NCBI GenBank assembly: GCA_031180665.1
Contig: JAPSLP010000003.1
Coordinates: 210,589 to 274,588 of the forward strand
Source: Cupriavidus sp.
GTDB taxonomy: Bacteria > Pseudomonadota > Gammaproteobacteria > Burkholderiales > Burkholderiaceae
Length of the DNA: 64,000 nt
Direction of reading: 5' to 3'
Shown here: piece by piece, positions 61,038-64,000 of the stretch
Position numbering within the stretch: the stretch's first letter is position 1
Layout: every line of letters begins with the position of its first letter
Program-made: the position numbers and the translations under genes
Notes under the pieces: generated by a model
Database searches by the model: none
Seen by the model: only the letters and a program-made list of their open reading frames with translations
What the model was told of the DNA's origin: nothing

Positions 61038-62780
61038 TCAATGCGCGCGCCTGGCCAGCACCTCGTCGCGCGGTCCGGCATCGACGACCTTTCCGCCCTC
61101 CATCACGACGATCGAGTCGAACCGCGCCAGCAGGCTGGGCCGATGCACCGAGGCGACGATGCAGGCCGACGGAAAGGCGGCGTGCATGCGATCGAATACC
61201 CGGGCTTCGGCCTGCGGGTCGAGCGCGCTGGTCGGCTCGTCGAGCAGCAGCAGCGAGCTGCCCTGCGCGGCGAGCGCGCCGCGGGCCAGCGCCAGCCGCT
61301 GCCGTTGACCGCCCGACAGGTTCCCGCCGCGCTCGTTGATGGCGCTGGCAAGACCCTCGGGAAGGCGGTGCAGCACCTCGTCGAACCCGCCCGTATGCAC
61401 GGCGCCGCCCAGCGCCGCCGGGTCCACCGGCAAGCCGAAGGTCAGGTTCTCCTCGACGCTCGCCTCGAATACCTCGGCCTCCTGCGGAATCAGCGTGGCG
61501 AGTGTACGCAGTTCGGTCCAGCCGACCGCTGCGCCATCGCGCCGCAGTTCGCCGTGCTGCGGGTGATAGAGTCCGGCCAGCGTGCGCAGCAGCGTGCTTT
61601 TGCCACCGCCGCTCGGGCCGATCAACGCCACGCGCGCGCCGCGCCGCAGCACCAGGTCGATGCCATGCAGGCCGCCGCGCGCACCGTCTGCGTAGCGCAC
61701 GGTGGCGCCTCGCAGTTCCAGCGTCTGCCACGGGGCATCGCGCACCACGGCCGGCACGGCGGCGTCCGGATCGCCGGGTGCCTGCCATATCGGCTCGGCG
61801 CTGCCGTAGTCGGTGTGCATCCGCGCGAAGCTCTGGAAGTTCGCGGCCATCGAACCGACCACGGATGCGGCCTGCTGCGCGTACTGGTAGATCATGAAGA
61901 CGGTACCCAGCGCCACCGCCTGCCCAGGCGAGCGCTCCTGCAGCACGTACATCACCACCAGGGTCCAGGTCAGTCCCATGCCGAGCAGGTCCACCGCGAA
62001 CCATTTGCCCTCGTTGACCATCACTGCACGGCGCAGCGGCGCCATCACCGCCGCCATTCGGCGGTCTAGCAGTTTGCGCGAGGCGGCCTGCAACCGCAGC
62101 CCGATCACCGTGCCGGCGTTGCCGACAAAGTCCAGCAGCGCAGCGGCATAGCGACGTTCCGCATCGTTTTCGGCGCGGGCCAGCTGCATCAGCGTGCGGT
62201 CGAAGCGCAGGATGATCAGGGCAATCACCACGTAGCCTGTCACGGCGATCAGGCCGCTGGTGCGCGAGAGCATCGTCAGCGCGACCAGCGGACCGACGAA
62301 GTTGAAGGCGTTCTGCAGATAGACGAACTGGTTCTGCGCGAAATCCGACAGCGCGCGGCTCGATTGCACCACGCGGTGCTGCAGCTCGCCCGAATGCCTG
62401 CCGTCGCGCCAGGCCAGCGGAGCCGCGGCGATGCGCGCATAGAGCTGATCGGCCAACCGCTCGCGCACACGCACCCCCACGTTGCGCTCGAGCACGCGGC
62501 CCGGGCCGTGAAGCAGCCACGACAGCAGATAGATGCCGACCAGATAGACGATCCAGCGGCCGGCCGTGGCGATGCTGTCCTGCTGCAGGGCGTTGATCGC
62601 CTGTGCGGCCAGCCACGGCATGGTCAGCCGCAGCAGCTGCGCGGCCGCCAGCAGGCTCGAGGCGCCGACCAGGTGAAGCCGCACACCGCGCGCGTGGTGC
62701 CATAGCGCCAGATAGAGATCGCGCGCCGCGCCGGCAAGGCCGATCGCCGGTTTGCGCGGGGTGGAATCCGACTCCGTCAT
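61038..62780 (-). CDS. ABC exporter, fused membrane and ATPase domains
   Basis: The 580-residue product has an N-terminal six-helix membrane domain (about residues 30-310) and an ATPase domain: Walker A GPSGGGKST (about 387-395), signature LSGGQRQR (about 487), Walker B LLLLDEPTSALD (about 508) and His of the H-loop in ASVHRP. It is a half-transporter that should dimerise. The substrate is unknown; lipid, peptide or drug export are possible. Convergent with the MerR gene, 6 bp apart. Confidence 0.92.
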   Translation of the reverse strand: MTESDSTPRKPAIGLAGAARDLYLALWHHARGVRLHLVGASSLLAAAQLLRLTMPWLAAQAINALQQDSIATAGRWIVYLVGIYLLSWLLHGPGRVLERNVGVRVRERLADQLYARIAAAPLAWRDGRHSGELQHRVVQSSRALSDFAQNQFVYLQNAFNFVGPLVALTMLSRTSGLIAVTGYVVIALIILRFDRTLMQLARAENDAERRYAAALLDFVGNAGTVIGLRLQAASRKLLDRRMAAVMAPLRRAVMVNEGKWFAVDLLGMGLTWTLVVMYVLQERSPGQAVALGTVFMIYQYAQQAASVVGSMAANFQSFARMHTDYGSAEPIWQAPGDPDAAVPAVVRDAPWQTLELRGATVRYADGARGGLHGIDLVLRRGARVALIGPSGGGKSTLLRTLAGLYHPQHGELRRDGAAVGWTELRTLATLIPQEAEVFEASVEENLTFGLPVDPAALGGAVHTGGFDEVLHRLPEGLASAINERGGNLSGGQRQRLALARGALAAQGSSLLLLDEPTSALDPQAEARVFDRMHAAFPSACIVASVHRPSLLARFDSIVVMEGGKVVDAGPRDEVLARRAH

Positions 62781-63013
62781 GAACTCCTCATCGTTTTGTT
62801 CGGTGCCCTCAGGCGTGAACCCGCCGCCATCGACGGTCCGGACGAAGGATACCGCCGCCGTATCGCCATGCGGGCAAGACCCTTGACCCCGGCGCAAGAA
62901 TCATTTGCCGCGTATCGGGTTTTTCCAGACGGATGCGTTGCCCACAATGGCCGCATCGCACATCGGCATGGCCCGCCGCCACGTCGAGCCGCAACCGAAA
63001 CCGAGAGGAACCC

Positions 63014-64000
63014 ATGCTGTTTACGCCCTACCGCCTTGGCAACCTGACCACTGAAAACCGCATCGTGATGCCGCCGATGACCCGCTCTCGCGCCGGCGAT
63101 GGCGGCGTGGCGACCGACCTGATGGCCGAGTACTACCGGCAGCGCGCCGGCGCCGGGCTGATCATCTCCGAGGGCACGCAAATCAGCCAGCAGGGCCAGG
63201 GCTACGCGTGGACGCCGGGCATCCACACACCGGAGCAGGTTGCCGGCTGGCGCAAGGTCACCGACGCGGTGCACGGCGCCGGCGGCATCATGTTCGCCCA
63301 GCTGTGGCACGTCGGCCGCGTTTCCCACACCTCGCTGCAGCCCGGCAATGCGCCCCCGGTGTCGTCCTCCGCGCTGGTGGCCGAAGGGGTCAAGGTCTTC
63401 ATCGATGTGGAAGGCAAGGGTCCGGCCGGCGGCGCCGGCGAAATGGTGCAGCACTCCGCGCCGCGCGCGCTGACGGTGCCGGAGATTCACGGCATCGTTG
63501 CAGACTACGCGCAGGCCGCCCGCAATGCGCTTGACGCGGGCTTCGACGGTGTCGAGCTGCATGGCGCCAATGGCTACCTGATCAACCAGTTCATCGATTC
63601 GCAGGCCAACGCGCGCACCGACGAATACGGCGGCTCGCTGCACAACCGCCTGCGCTTTCTGAAGGAGGTCGCGCAGGCCGTGACCGACGTGGTGGGCAAG
63701 GATCGCATCGGCGTGCGCCTGGCCCCGCTGACCACGCTGCAGGGCGCGGTCGACGACACGCCCGAGGCCACCTACCTCGCCGCTGCGCACGCGCTCGGGC
63801 AGATCGGCGTCGCCTATATCCATATCGCCGAGGCCGACTGGGAAGATGCGCCCGTGATGCCGCCCGCGTTCAAGGAGGCGCTGCGCGCGGTCTACCCGGG
63901 CACGCTGATCTATTCGGGCAACTACAACAAGGCGCGCGCCGAGGAAGCGCTCGCCAGGGGCTGGGCCGACCTGATCGGGTTTGGCCGCAGCTTTATCGGC
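63014..64000 (+). CDS. Old Yellow Enzyme-family NADH:flavin oxidoreductase (3' end outside window)
   Basis: The open frame from ATG 63014 runs off the right edge (329 codons visible, typical length about 360). It encodes MLFTPYRLGNLTTENRIVMPPMTRSR, the FMN/substrate motif VELHGANGYLINQFID (His and Asn at about residues 184 and 187), DEYGGSLHNRLRFL and DLIGFGRSFIG. OYE/NemA enzymes reduce electrophilic alkenes and nitro compounds with NAD(P)H. A GAGAGG site precedes the ATG. Divergent from the ABC exporter with a 233-bp gap. Confidence 0.92.
   Translation, partial: MLFTPYRLGNLTTENRIVMPPMTRSRAGDGGVATDLMAEYYRQRAGAGLIISEGTQISQQGQGYAWTPGIHTPEQVAGWRKVTDAVHGAGGIMFAQLWHVGRVSHTSLQPGNAPPVSSSALVAEGVKVFIDVEGKGPAGGAGEMVQHSAPRALTVPEIHGIVADYAQAARNALDAGFDGVELHGANGYLINQFIDSQANARTDEYGGSLHNRLRFLKEVAQAVTDVVGKDRIGVRLAPLTTLQGAVDDTPEATYLAAAHALGQIGVAYIHIAEADWEDAPVMPPAFKEALRAVYPGTLIYSGNYNKARAEEALARGWADLIGFGRSFIG

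Noticed and set aside
62781..63013. Short minus-strand frame with two CxxC-like residues (VRCGHCGQRI) between the ABC and OYE genes
   Set aside because: No ribosome site or family match, and it runs into the OYE start region; it is most likely non-coding promoter DNA.
1..64000. CRISPR arrays, tRNA genes, rRNA genes, insertion sequences or phage genes
   Set aside because: No regularly spaced repeats, transposase, integrase or RNA-gene signatures were seen by eye. tRNAs could be missed without a covariance search.

Overview
The window is GC-rich bacterial DNA packed with genes for acyl-CoA metabolism and orphan periplasmic solute-binding proteins of the Bug/TctC type. That mix, together with sorAB sulfite dehydrogenase genes and many GntR, LysR and IclR regulators, points to a betaproteobacterium of the order Burkholderiales, probably Cupriavidus-like. 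This assignment is inferred from gene content, not from a search. I saw no rRNA, tRNA, CRISPR array or intact insertion sequence.

Layout. 1-2702: end of pyruvate kinase, a Bug protein and a short AraC-type regulator. 2822-3405: a decayed copy of a DUF1097-SDR gene pair whose intact copy lies at 45205-46621 in the same orientation. These two copies bracket about 42.4 kb of catabolic genes. 3443-11775: a GntR regulator facing an operon for a branched-chain-type binding protein, a phosphotransferase, acyl-CoA dehydrogenase, SDR, racemase-type CoA enzyme and CoA ligase; the divergent promoters are nearly mirror images. 11735-15574: LysR, MFS transporter, iron-type alcohol dehydrogenase. 15826-23134: gamma-glutamyltransferase, Bug protein, gabD, gabT and a MocR/GabR-type regulator. 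23587-25584: cyclase-family protein and an IclR regulator.

25739-45178 is the most interesting part. An IclR-flanked operon encodes a Bug protein, two separate genes that look like the dehydrogenase and hydratase-2 halves of peroxisomal multifunctional enzyme 2, a CoA ligase, an acyl-CoA dehydrogenase, a thiolase-fold protein without the usual nucleophilic Cys next to a DUF35 protein, and an alpha-methylacyl-CoA racemase-like protein. It is followed by a geranyl/methylcrotonyl-CoA carboxylase-type set (atuC, acyl-CoA dehydrogenase, atuF, atuA), another Bug protein, LysR, a class III CoA-transferase and an enoyl-CoA hydratase. Taken together this looks like a route for a methyl-branched or isoprenoid acid. 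No HMG-CoA-lyase-like gene is visible, and the Cys-less thiolase/DUF35 pair is a candidate for that C-C cleavage.

45205-64000 looks more like ordinary chromosome: DUF1097 and SDR genes, a small basic protein, sorBA, a MarR-MFS pair with a start codon inside its operator-like palindrome, a hypothetical membrane protein, a fifth Bug protein, a complete RND efflux operon with divergent TetR and a clear operator, a DUF2938 membrane protein under a MerR-type 19-bp-spacer promoter, an ABC exporter and the start of an Old Yellow Enzyme gene that runs off the window.
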